DNA from: Polaribacter ponticola
GTDB lineage: Bacteria > Bacteroidota > Bacteroidia > Flavobacteriales > Flavobacteriaceae
Direction of reading: 5' to 3'
NCBI RefSeq assembly: GCF_026191475.2
Contig: NZ_JAOSLC020000003.1
Location: 62,001-126,000, forward strand
DNA length: 64,000 bases
Positions within the stretch are counted from its first letter, which is position 1. Every line of letters begins with the position of its first letter. A model generated the notes under the pieces. That model was not told where the DNA came from. It did not search any database and saw only the letters and a list, made by a program, of their open reading frames with translations. Shown one piece after another: positions 17,655 to 26,238 of the stretch. A program made the translations under genes and the position numbers.

Positions 17655-17730
17655 CAGCGTTGGGAAAAGGCAAGCTCTTTTTATTTTTTGAGGCACGAAA
17701 AAAATGAAATGTGCTTGACTGTGCGGCTGG
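17655..17730. repeat. Structured direct repeat, right copy, flanking the RM operon
   Basis: About 76 bp starting CAGCGTTGG, with loop GAGGCACGAA and arms that keep pairing despite changed sequence (TTTATTTTTT against AAAAAAATGAAA). Same orientation as the 13429-13502 copy. Confidence 0.6.
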
Positions 17731-17745
17731 ATTCAGCTTGTGTAC

Positions 17746-17869
17746 AACGGGTTTGTATAAGATTAGTTGCGTGTTTTAAGCACTAAAGTTAGCAAATAAA
17801 TCACAGATAGAAAGTCCGCGAGGACTTTCGTAAGTAGGCTAGAACCAGCAATTAATTTTATACGGTGTT
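17746..17869. repeat. attC-like repeat 11 (124 bp, type A)
   Basis: AAC to GTT. Outer stem GTATAAGATTAGTTGC with GCAATTAATTTTATAC, two G-T wobbles and no mismatch. Inner hairpin GAAAGTCC-GCGA-GGACTTTC. Confidence 0.85.
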
Positions 17870-17896
17870 GTATGCCGTTTTTTTTCATTCCGATTA

Positions 17897-19363
17897 TTAA
17901 ACTTTAGAAGCTGATGCTTTTCTTGTTGCGTCTATTACTACTATGTTTTCGTGATTCTCTTTTTTAATTTCTTTTAAAACTTTATTGACCTTTCGGATAT
18001 CTGATGATGTATAACATAAAACTACTGAAATATCACTAGCAGATTTTGATGCAGATTTATAGACGTCTGTTTGGTTTTCTAAGTTTCTCTTTAACGAAGT
18101 TGATTTAGCTAACTTAAATTCAACAATAGTTGAATCTCCACTTCCAAAAGAAACTTTATAATCTGCTGGACCACGACCATTATTTACTTCCGCATTAACA
18201 TCATATGGTGAAGCATACCAAGTCAATCTAAATATTCTTTGTATAGTGTCTTCCTTCGCAATAGGTCTATGACCATCGTAGAAAATACGATAACCATCAT
18301 TATTTTCGATTACGTCTTTTAGATACAAAGCTCTTTTAAGAGATTCATCATAACTATTTGACTGTAATTTGTAAAAATCACTATTCTTATTTAGTAACTC
18401 GCATAGTGGTGTTAGAGCATCAACTAATTTTTCTTTTAGTTCATTAATTTGCGACATAGAAGCAGAAGTAACTTCATACTTTTTGTCTTCTTTTAGTTTT
18501 ATATAAAAGTCTACTAAATCAGGGAATTTCCTGATTGTTTTTAAGAATGCATATTCTTTATCTTTCTTTTTTGGTTTTCTTGGTAAATGAGACCTAAAAA
18601 AATCATTAATAGCTGAACGTAAAGATGAATTTTCTAAAGACCTTGTTACATTGTTAAAGCTTGAATAAAAATCAGAATTGTTGATTACAGCATCATCTAC
18701 TGTTAAAATATCTAAAGGTGTTAGAATAATGAAATCTCCACCGTTTTCTCTAAAAAAGTATGGCAGTTTAAAAGTTCTAGGTTGCCATATTTTTGTTTTT
18801 TTATCGAATCGACACCTTATTGAAAAGTCTTTAGTTTGATTTTCTTTTAAATGCTTTTTTGCGAAATTTTCGGTAAACTCAAGTAGATATTCTTGTATTA
18901 AGTTTGTCGTAAAATCACTAATAAAATCTTTTCCAACTCCAGAATTTAAAAGAGTCAATTTTTCTATATGAGTTTCGGCAGTTATTTCTTCTTCTCCAAA
19001 AGTGCTATAAAAACCATTAAAAGCTGTAATAGCTCCATTTGCAAATTTCTTTCCTAATCCTTTTCCTCCATTTCCATATTTTGCCAATCCTAACCAATTT
19101 TGTTTGATTTCGGGAAATTTGAATAGATTTAAATTGACATCTATTCCGTTATTTTCTGTCGCAAATTCTTTTAAAATTAGTAAATGTTCAACTACTTTTT
19201 TATGAAGTTCTTTATATTCTGGTTTTTCAGATGCAAATAATAAAAATGGGTCAATAAACATTGGTAAGTCAGAACTCAAACAAATATTTAATGCTCCAAA
19301 TTTTTCTAAAGTTGAATTGTCAATTTCAAAATAGTCGGAAAAAAGTAATTTAAAATTAGACAT
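17897..19363 (-). CDS. PD-(D/E)XK nuclease-like protein of unknown family
   Basis: 488 residues, sole gene of cassette 17870-19410. The C-terminal about 120 residues carry a PD-(D/E)XK-like core: ADYKVSF (Asp), a turn, then IVEFKLAKS (Glu-x-Lys), preceded by a helix and followed by a strand (DISVVLCYTSSD). The long N-terminal part (residues 1-370) has no motif I know but a Gly/Lys-rich segment near residue 97. Its position beside an RM cassette and the nuclease signature suggest a defence or restriction role. The exact function is unknown. Confidence 0.65.
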   Translation of the reverse strand: MSNFKLLFSDYFEIDNSTLEKFGALNICLSSDLPMFIDPFLLFASEKPEYKELHKKVVEHLLILKEFATENNGIDVNLNLFKFPEIKQNWLGLAKYGNGGKGLGKKFANGAITAFNGFYSTFGEEEITAETHIEKLTLLNSGVGKDFISDFTTNLIQEYLLEFTENFAKKHLKENQTKDFSIRCRFDKKTKIWQPRTFKLPYFFRENGGDFIILTPLDILTVDDAVINNSDFYSSFNNVTRSLENSSLRSAINDFFRSHLPRKPKKKDKEYAFLKTIRKFPDLVDFYIKLKEDKKYEVTSASMSQINELKEKLVDALTPLCELLNKNSDFYKLQSNSYDESLKRALYLKDVIENNDGYRIFYDGHRPIAKEDTIQRIFRLTWYASPYDVNAEVNNGRGPADYKVSFGSGDSTIVEFKLAKSTSLKRNLENQTDVYKSASKSASDISVVLCYTSSDIRKVNKVLKEIKKENHENIVVIDATRKASASKV

Positions 19364-19410
19364 ATTTCATTTTTTTGATGGATTGTTCTTGGTTTGGTCA
19401 AATGGCATAC

Positions 19411-19536
19411 AACGTTGTTGTATAAGCTTTGTTGCGTGTTTCAAGCAACTAATTTAGTAAATAATTACTAACCAAGAAAGTCCGCGAGGACTTTCGTAAG
19501 TGGGCAAGAAGCCAGCAATAAAGTTTATACGGTGTT
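19411..19536. repeat. attC-like repeat 12 (126 bp, type A)
   Basis: AAC to GTT. Outer stem GTATAAGCTTTGTTGC with GCAATAAAGTTTATAC, two G-T wobbles and no mismatch. Inner hairpin GAAAGTCC-GCGA-GGACTTTC. The repeat closest to the recombinase. Confidence 0.85.
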
Positions 19537-19550
19537 GTACACAGTAATTT

Positions 19551-20099
19551 TTATTTCATTATAAATGTCAATCCAATTCCTATAGCAATGAGTGGAAAAA
19601 GAAAAATTATTTGACTTGTAATTATCCAAAATAGAAATTTAGTCCACTGTAGAAAATTCATTTCTGTCGTATTTTCTTTTTTAGTAATTCTAATTAGTTC
19701 AGAATATTCCATTTTCATAAAGTTGGATTTACTAATTTTTAAATCGATTATTCCTATTTCATTTATTCCTTTCTTAAAACCTTTAAAAACTGATTTTGGA
19801 TAAATCCATAAACTGTAACCCATTGCCCATAAACTCAAAAAACCTAATTGAAAATGTTTCCATATTCCAGTTGAAATTTCCCAACCAGCAATAAACCCTT
19901 CTCCTTTCCAAGAAGTGTCACAATTATTTAAAATATGTTGAATGTCGTGAATATGTAATGCTTCTCTTCTGAATTCCGGATTAGGTAAATTTAATTTAAG
20001 TCCAAACACTTTAAATTCAAAAGTATCGTCGTCAATTCCACCATCTTTTGGAATTCCGTTTTTTGCATAAAATTCAGTTAATAATTTATCTAATGTCAT
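19551..20099 (-). CDS. Membrane-anchored protein with Coq4-like HDxxH motif
   Basis: 182 residues, in the cassette next to the recombinase (19537-20119), which in an integron is the most recently gained position. Residues about 47-75 contain HIHDIQHIL followed by GEGFIAGWE, which resembles the HDxxH...E metal motif of Coq4-type proteins. A hydrophobic helix lies near residues 85-100 and another at the C-terminus (about 150-180). The resemblance is by eye only; the function could be unrelated. Confidence 0.5.
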   Translation of the reverse strand: MTLDKLLTEFYAKNGIPKDGGIDDDTFEFKVFGLKLNLPNPEFRREALHIHDIQHILNNCDTSWKGEGFIAGWEISTGIWKHFQLGFLSLWAMGYSLWIYPKSVFKGFKKGINEIGIIDLKISKSNFMKMEYSELIRITKKENTTEMNFLQWTKFLFWIITSQIIFLFPLIAIGIGLTFIMK

Positions 20100-20119
20100 T
20101 TTCGTGGTTTATTGTGTAC

Positions 20120-20222
20120 AACTTATTTATATACGGAGCTTTTATCCGTTTTTTAGTCTAATTGAGAATGATATGCAGAAGTTTAGTTACTTTATATCTT
20201 TCTTTGTTATAAAAATAATAGA
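20120..20222. other. Array-recombinase junction, possible attI-like site
   Basis: The last cassette ends TGTGTACAAC at 20113-20122, complementary to its own start, but no full repeat follows. Instead there is a short sequence with TATATACGG and an inverted ACGGA/TCCGT pair, then the recombinase stop codon. This is where an attI-equivalent would lie. On the minus strand the junction reads CCGTATATAAATAAGTT before the first cassette. Confidence 0.5.
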
Positions 20223-21347
20223 TTAAAATAGATCATCAAATGGATTTTTAATTTTTTTTAAACTAGTATCTGTTACATGGGTATAAATCATTGTAGTTTT
20301 TGGGCTACTATGACCTAATAATTCTTGAATATATCTAATATCGGTGCCTTTTTCTAATAAATGTGTTGCAAAACTATGTCTTAAAGAATGAAGAGTTATC
20401 TTCTTCTTTATTCCGGCCTTAAAAAGTGCATTTTTTAATACTTTTTGCGCACTTGTATTGCTATATTTCCCTCCTTTTTGACCTTCAAATAAATATTTTT
20501 CTGGTTTATATGCAATATAATATTCTCTTAAAATTTTCACAAATGCTGGAGACAAAAGTGTATATCTATCTTTTTTTCCTTTAGCTTGCTTTATATGAAT
20601 TAGCATTCTTTCACTATCTATATCAGTAATCTCTAAATTTATTGCTTCTCCAATTCTTAATCCTCCAGAATATAATAAACTTAAAAGCACCTTATGTTTA
20701 AGGTTAGTAATAGTGTTAAAAATTGCTTTTATTTCATTTCCACTAAGTACAATTGGTAATCTTTTTTCTTTTCTAGGTCTTTCGAGATGAACTTCTTCAT
20801 AAGAGAAACCTTTATACTCAAAAAACTTTTTTATACCACTTATAAATTGATTTTGATATGAAATAGATTTATTAGGAATATAAATATAATCATAACTAAA
20901 AGCTTCCACTATTTTTGTAGAATAAATATCAGCTTTTTTTAAAAGTGCATACTTAATATATGTAGTGGTAACGTCTACATAAGTGTTAATAGTGTTTTTA
21001 CTCAATCGTTTTTGATATAACCATTTTTTATATTTATTCAAATCATTTTTTATTGATTCAGGAATTTTATCAATTAAATGAGATTTTTGTTTTTCTGTTA
21101 TTTTACTTTTATTAATAAATTGTTGGAGTGTTGCATAATCAATATGCCAATTAGGATTTTTTAAATGTGTAAAAACTATCCTTAAGTTTTCTAAGGATAA
21201 TTCTACATAATAAGATCTTAAAGTTTGACTCCAATTGATAATATCGAGACTTTTAAGACGTTTTTTTATTTCAAGATCAAAAATAAATTCAATTGTTAAA
21301 ACATTTTTATTTCTAAGCTTAGCAGTACTTAAAGTTATTTTTTTCAT
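20223..21347 (-). CDS. Tyrosine recombinase next to the cassette array
   Basis: 374 residues. An N-terminal extension of about 100 residues (arm-binding-like) precedes a SAM-like core-binding domain (about 103-180) and the catalytic domain. The catalytic set is complete: R231 (in GGLRIGE), a Lys in the KGKKDR hairpin (256-259), H320 and R323 (HSLRH), H346 (LLGHSS) and Y355 (MIYTH). The 30-40 residue insertion between the Lys hairpin and HxxR that marks integron IntI integrases is absent, so it looks like a XerC/D-related enzyme. It is transcribed toward the array and ends about 100 bp from the first cassette. Likely the integrase of the cassette system; this is inferred from position. Confidence 0.85.
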   Translation of the reverse strand: MKKITLSTAKLRNKNVLTIEFIFDLEIKKRLKSLDIINWSQTLRSYYVELSLENLRIVFTHLKNPNWHIDYATLQQFINKSKITEKQKSHLIDKIPESIKNDLNKYKKWLYQKRLSKNTINTYVDVTTTYIKYALLKKADIYSTKIVEAFSYDYIYIPNKSISYQNQFISGIKKFFEYKGFSYEEVHLERPRKEKRLPIVLSGNEIKAIFNTITNLKHKVLLSLLYSGGLRIGEAINLEITDIDSERMLIHIKQAKGKKDRYTLLSPAFVKILREYYIAYKPEKYLFEGQKGGKYSNTSAQKVLKNALFKAGIKKKITLHSLRHSFATHLLEKGTDIRYIQELLGHSSPKTTMIYTHVTDTSLKKIKNPFDDLF

Positions 21348-21473
21348 AGCATATAAACGTAAATCTAAGACTTTTTTTATTTTTTGCTATTAAATAAATT
21401 CAGTAAATTATTTTTTTGTGAAAAATGATTAATTCCAGCTTATTAATATTTTATATAAGGATAAATAAAAAAA

Positions 21474-22256
21474 TTAAGAAGAAATAGCACCTAAAGTATA
21501 AAGTTGTTCTAAAGTAGGAGAGGAGCTACCACCTGCAGGTTCAAGAGTAATACCAAATGCTTCTGACTCATTTGCATTATTTATAGTGAAAATCTTGTTT
21601 GCATCAGCAGTAAAAGAATCTAAAGTACCTAAACTAGTAGGAGTTAATGGGCTTAGTTTTAAAGACCAAACTTGGTATACTTTTCCTTTTGGAGGTTCTG
21701 GTAAACCTTTAGCATCTAGGTAAATAGAATTTTCTTTTTTGTCCCAATAAACTTTAGCATAAGATGTAGGTGATACTTTTTGACCTGCCAAAGGGATGGA
21801 AATAATGTCTTTATCTCTAAAAACTTCAATTAGCTTTTCTGCTGCTGCTAAATTAGTAGATGCACTATCTATTTGCGCTTCTAGTAATTGCTTTTCAGAA
21901 GCAACTTGTTCTTTTAATTGATTGTTTTTGGAAAGTGTAAAAATTAAAATACTACCAATTAATAAAGAAGTTGCCCAACCAGAATATTGTAACCAATTAG
22001 TTTTTGGTTTCGAAATTGGTATCACTTTTGGGGCATCAACTTTTAATTGATTTTTTATATTGTTAAATGAATATGAAGCATCTTTTTTAGTTGCAGCAGT
22101 AAATTGCAGAATCGCTTTTTCTATCGATTCTACTTCTGCTAATAATTCAGAATTTTCCATAATTGTATTGTATACTTCTTCATTTTCCTTTTCAGAAAGT
22201 GAGCCAGCAACATACAGTTCTAAAATTCCAGATGCTATGTAATCTTTAATATTCAT
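21474..22256 (-). CDS. Anti-sigma factor, RskA-like
   Basis: 260 residues. A cytoplasmic N-terminal zinc-less anti-sigma domain (LELYVAGSLSEKENEEVYN) is followed by one membrane helix at about residues 90-110 and a periplasmic coiled coil (about 110-145). The C-terminal domain has the RskA signature PPKGKVYQVW. It lies 3 bp downstream of the ECF sigma gene, which it should sequester and release on an envelope signal. The upstream secreted peptidases are candidate outputs or inputs. Confidence 0.85.
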   Translation of the reverse strand: MNIKDYIASGILELYVAGSLSEKENEEVYNTIMENSELLAEVESIEKAILQFTAATKKDASYSFNNIKNQLKVDAPKVIPISKPKTNWLQYSGWATSLLIGSILIFTLSKNNQLKEQVASEKQLLEAQIDSASTNLAAAEKLIEVFRDKDIISIPLAGQKVSPTSYAKVYWDKKENSIYLDAKGLPEPPKGKVYQVWSLKLSPLTPTSLGTLDSFTADANKIFTINNANESEAFGITLEPAGGSSSPTLEQLYTLGAISS

Positions 22257-22259
22257 TTT

Positions 22260-22802
22260 TTATACGTCTAACATTGTTCTTAATTCGCCAATGCAAGATC
22301 TATTTCTTGTTTTTATGGTGCCTAAAGGCATTTTTAATTCTTCTGATGCTTCTTTTTGTGTAAATCCTTTAAAATATAATAATTCTATAACAGCTTTACA
22401 TTTATCTCCTAACTTAGTCACAAACTTTTTTAAGCCAATTGCATTTGTAGAGTTATCTAAACTAGAACTGCTTTCTAATATATCTACGAAAAAATCTGAA
22501 TTAAGGTTTTGTTTAGACTGTTTAAATTTTTTAGAACGTGTATAATCTATAGCAGCATTTCTTGCTATATTTAGTAACCACGTAAAAAATCGTCCTTTTT
22601 TTGCTGAGTAAGAATCTGCTTTATTCCATGCTTTTATAAAAACATCTTGGGTTATTTCTTGAGTAACATCATCATTTTTAACAATGTTATTTACAACACC
22701 AGAAATACTATTACAATAAAGATTGTATAGTTTTTCATACGCTTTCACGTCTTTTTGTTGAAACTGTAAAATTAAAAGCTCTTGATTCATAAATTGTATC
22801 AA
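22260..22802 (-). CDS. ECF (sigma-70 family) RNA polymerase sigma factor
   Basis: 180 residues. Region 2 (EKLYNLYCNSISGVVNNI, then DVTQEITQDVFIKAWNKADSY) and region 4 (CKAVIELLYFKGFTQKEASEEL, then PLGTIKTR) are both present. A second ATG (22790) fits the family start MNQELL better than the first. The gene begins 31 bp after the caspase-like gene and is followed by its anti-sigma factor. It is probably co-transcribed with the two peptidases. Confidence 0.9.
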   Translation of the reverse strand: MIQFMNQELLILQFQQKDVKAYEKLYNLYCNSISGVVNNIVKNDDVTQEITQDVFIKAWNKADSYSAKKGRFFTWLLNIARNAAIDYTRSKKFKQSKQNLNSDFFVDILESSSSLDNSTNAIGLKKFVTKLGDKCKAVIELLYFKGFTQKEASEELKMPLGTIKTRNRSCIGELRTMLDV

Positions 22803-22833
22803 GAGCTAAAATAGATAATTAAAATTAATTGAG

Positions 22834-25800
22834 TTAGTTTCTTCTAATTAAAATAAAATCGCCACCTTCATTTCCAGTTCCACTAATTGGTGCATAAATA
22901 GGTCTTTGTGTTTTATCTCCTCTAGGGTTGTCTATAATAGGGTCTTCAATCATATTAAATAATTGTCCGGCAGAAAGATATTCTCTAGAATTGTCTTTGA
23001 GTTTTTTTATTAAATACTCCATAAACACACTTTTATTAGGTACGGTTTCTAGTGCACCGCTTGTTATGGCTTTTCTACTTGTTAATGCATATTTTGCTTT
23101 AACAGCATTAGAGGCATTAGATAAACTTCTTGTTCTTGTTAAAATACTACCACTAAAACACGCATCTGATATTAATAAGGTGTGTTTAGAAGGTATTGCC
23201 TTTATATAAGTAACTATACTTGTGTTTAAAATAATGTTTTCTTCAAAATCTCTGTTCGAATTTGATGGCATCCAATATCCTTTTTCGGTTTTTTTATCAT
23301 AATTACCATGTCCGGCATAGAAAATTACTAAATTATCATTCTTATTTATTTTTCTACTTAATTTTATAAACTCTCTATTAATTTGATTTTCAGTTGGGTT
23401 TTTTAAAACAGTTACATTTTCTTTATTAAAAGTATAATTACTTATTAAAACATTTGCTAAGTTTTGTGCATCTTTAGTAGGTTCTCCATTTAAATCGGGT
23501 ATAGTTTTATCATCATACTCACTAACACCAATAATTAACGCGTAATATTTACCAAACCCAATATCTAGCTTTTCATGAACAATTGGAGTAGGGTTGGAGT
23601 TGGATGAAGCTCGTTTTATAATAAATGTTTTTGATGAAGATGCTTGTTTTAAATCGGTAGCTTTTACAATTAACTCGTTTTTTCCGTATTTTAAAGGCAC
23701 ATTTGCAGAAAAAGTACCATCTTCTGCAACATTTGCTTCAGTTCCGTTTACTGTTATTTCATAAATTCCATCAACATCTGTAGCAACACCTTTTACTAAA
23801 ATTCTTTTTGATTTTACTATTTTAAAACCTCTTTCTACTTCTACCGATGGTTCAATTATTTTAACTATTGGAGGATTATTATAACTTGTGGTTTGATATT
23901 TTATATCTAAATAATCTACAGCAATTTCTCTTTCAAAATAAACTGTATAACCAAATTTATTACCAAAAAAAGGTTGAAAAGGAGTTTCATTTATATATAT
24001 ATCATTGATGTAAAACCGTAATAGTTGACCAGATTTTACAATTTTTAATTTATTAATTTCATTGGAACCTGTTTTAATTGCAGAAGAATAAGTATAAGGA
24101 ATAATGTCATTATTTACGTTATTTAAAAACTTTCTAAATTTATAATTACCATTACTAGAAATTAGAAATGAAAATTCATTAGAAGAGTTTTTTCTACCAA
24201 AAGTAATACCGAACATACCATCTTGTGAAGCATTTTTTTGATTAATAGCCGTTTCAATTATAAAATCTTTATAAGAATTAATATCAATTGTTCTACTGAT
24301 AAAACTACCTCCACTTTTTTTCTTTTTAAATTTAATTTACCATTGTTTATTGCTACAGAATAATCGCTTGCATTATCTAAATTCCAATTATTAGTATTCG
24401 AATTAAAACTATCATAAAGAGGAACAGTAAGAGTTTTATCCTTCTTTGTAGGTTTTATAATATTGGTTTTATCTTGATTAATTTTTAAATAATCTATGGC
24501 AATTTTTTGTTTGTAATAAATTCCATATCCTATTTCAGAACCAAAAAAAGCTTCGAAATCTATTTTTGTTAAGTATGTACTATTTATAAACAATTTATAA
24601 TATTCACCTTCTTTTTTAACTTTTAATATATTCGATTTTCCGCTACCAATATTAATTGCAGAAGATTTAACCCATTTTATAATCTCTTCATTTTTATTAT
24701 TGATAACTCTTTTAACCTTGTAATATCCGGTAGCTGTTAAAAGAATTTGTAAATAATTTTCGTCTTTTTTACCCCAAAGTAATCCATAAGGAGAATTTGT
24801 GTCTCCAGAAACATGTTTAAACTTTGTTTCAATCTCAAAATCTTTAGAGCTATCAAAGTTCTTGTTTATATAAGCTAAATAGCCAGTTTCATCTTTTTTA
24901 TGGTCTAAATAATAGTTTCCATCAGAAAAATAAAAATTAACAGATTCGTTATTTAACTCGTTCCAGTTATTACTATTATTATTAAATTCGTCTAAAAATA
25001 CAATGTCTTTTTCTAATGAAATTTTTGATTTTACTTTTTTATTTATATAATTAACACTTAAATAACCAACAGAAATTTTTTGCCTATTATAAACTATAAA
25101 GCCTAATCTATCTCCATACATTTTTGCAGCATAATTTGTATATACTAATTTGTTGTTTATATAATATTCGAAAGTATTATTAATATGCTTAACTTCTAAG
25201 TAGTTGTAAGAATTTCCTTTTTTAATATGTTCAGAAACAGTCCATTCTTTTATTGTTTTGCTTTTCCCATTTTCAAAGTTTTTAATCATATATGAACCAC
25301 CAGAAGTAATAAAAAATTCATTTTGGTTGTTGTTGTCTTGCCTTCCAAATATTAAACCAAAACCATTGTTATTTATACCGCTTACTTTTTTTATTTGTGC
25401 TTTAATGTTAAAATCTCTTTCAGAATTTATCTTTTTTAAAATTGTAGAACTCCATCCACCATTTTCTCTTTTATGATCAAAAATATAATTTCCATCTTTT
25501 ACACCTAATTCAATTTCATCGTTTTTTGTAATTGGCCAACTATTCTTATTATCGTTAAAGCCTTCGAAAAGTAAAGATTTTGTTACCTTTTTTTAGAGTT
25601 TGTAATAGATTTTGATAGATATTTAGTTTTAATATAATCTATAGATATTTTTTGATTTTTATAAATAATAATAGAAATTTTATTTCCTACAAAGCCCTTG
25701 TAAGTTATGGTATGAAGACTCTTATTATTAATTATAAAACTAATTGAGTTACCAGTTTTTTTAATTTTAAGTTCGTTTACTCCATAATTACCAGTCTTTA

Positions 25801-26229
25801 CGTTGTCAGATTTTGTCCATTTTTTTCATTTTTATAAGTACCGTTTACAGATTCAGCAATTCTAAAGTAACCGTTAGTTGTAAATCCAAATTCTTTATAG
25901 TTTTTAATATCTTTATAATCATATAAAAATGAAATTCCAGAATTATCTGTTCCTGATATTTTTTGAATAGAAGTAGTAATTTCAAAATCTCTTGTAGTAT
26001 CTAAATTATAAGCAGATGTAGAAATTTGCCAGTTATTTACTTTCTCTTTGTGTTCAAAATAATAACGTCCATTATAAGTTTTTAAAGCTCTTTTTTTATT
26101 TTCTCCTTGAGGCCATGAATTTTTAGTGTCAAAATTTTCTTCATAAGCATAATTAGAATATTGGGTTTGACAAATGGCCGAAAACTGAGTGCATAAAAAA
26201 AGAAATAATATGTTTTTTAAGATTCTCAT
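22834..26229 (-). pseudogene. Secreted caspase-like (C14) protein with four sandwich modules, three frameshifts
   Basis: Three ORFs (26229-25798, 25289-24258, 24216-22834) plus the DNA between them form one frame of about 1132 residues if one A is added at each of the seven-A runs 25820-25826, 25588-25594 and 24315-24321. Order: signal peptide; four modules of about 160-180 residues resembling LamG/DUF1080-type jelly rolls, each with a W-x-[IL]-Y/F core and a closing IxIDYLxI; an Ig-like domain; then the caspase domain with catalytic His in FYAGHG (codon 23308-23310) and Cys in DACFSG (codon 23158-23160). It starts 10 bp after the papain-like gene. Its catalytic residues are intact, so it is probably functional and only mis-sequenced. 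Confidence 0.8.
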
Positions 26230-26238
26230 TTCTGTTTT

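Larger units (their letters stand above)
1..20122 (-). mobile_element. Integron-like gene cassette array
   Basis: Twelve repeats of 123-128 bp punctuate twelve complete cassettes (746-1490, 1614-4684, 4811-6943, 7069-7920, 8049-9707, 9834-10590, 10717-11591, 11716-12627, 12754-13272, 13396-17745, 17870-19410, 19537-20119) and one partial cassette at the left edge. Nearly all cassette genes read leftward. Each cassette starts GTT plus a private 6-8 nt and ends with its exact complement plus AAC. That is what integron cassettes show, because the R' box at a cassette start and the R'' box at its end pair when the cassette is circular. The repeats are VCR-sized. A tyrosine recombinase lies directly at the right end. 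The array continues left of the window. Seen directly: repeats, complementarity, recombinase. Inferred: that the recombinase moves the cassettes. Confidence 0.85.

Noticed and set aside
620..19536. CRISPR array
   Set aside because: Repeats are 123-128 bp and separated by hundreds to thousands of bases of coding sequence, with no short spacers and no cas genes.
620..19536. Retron msr-msd, group II intron or REP-type repeats
   Set aside because: No reverse transcriptase lies nearby, and the private complementary cassette ends are explained by integron-type recombination but not by these elements.
20223..21347. Calling the recombinase IntI
   Set aside because: The IntI-specific insertion before the HxxR motif is absent, so only a general tyrosine recombinase call is supported.
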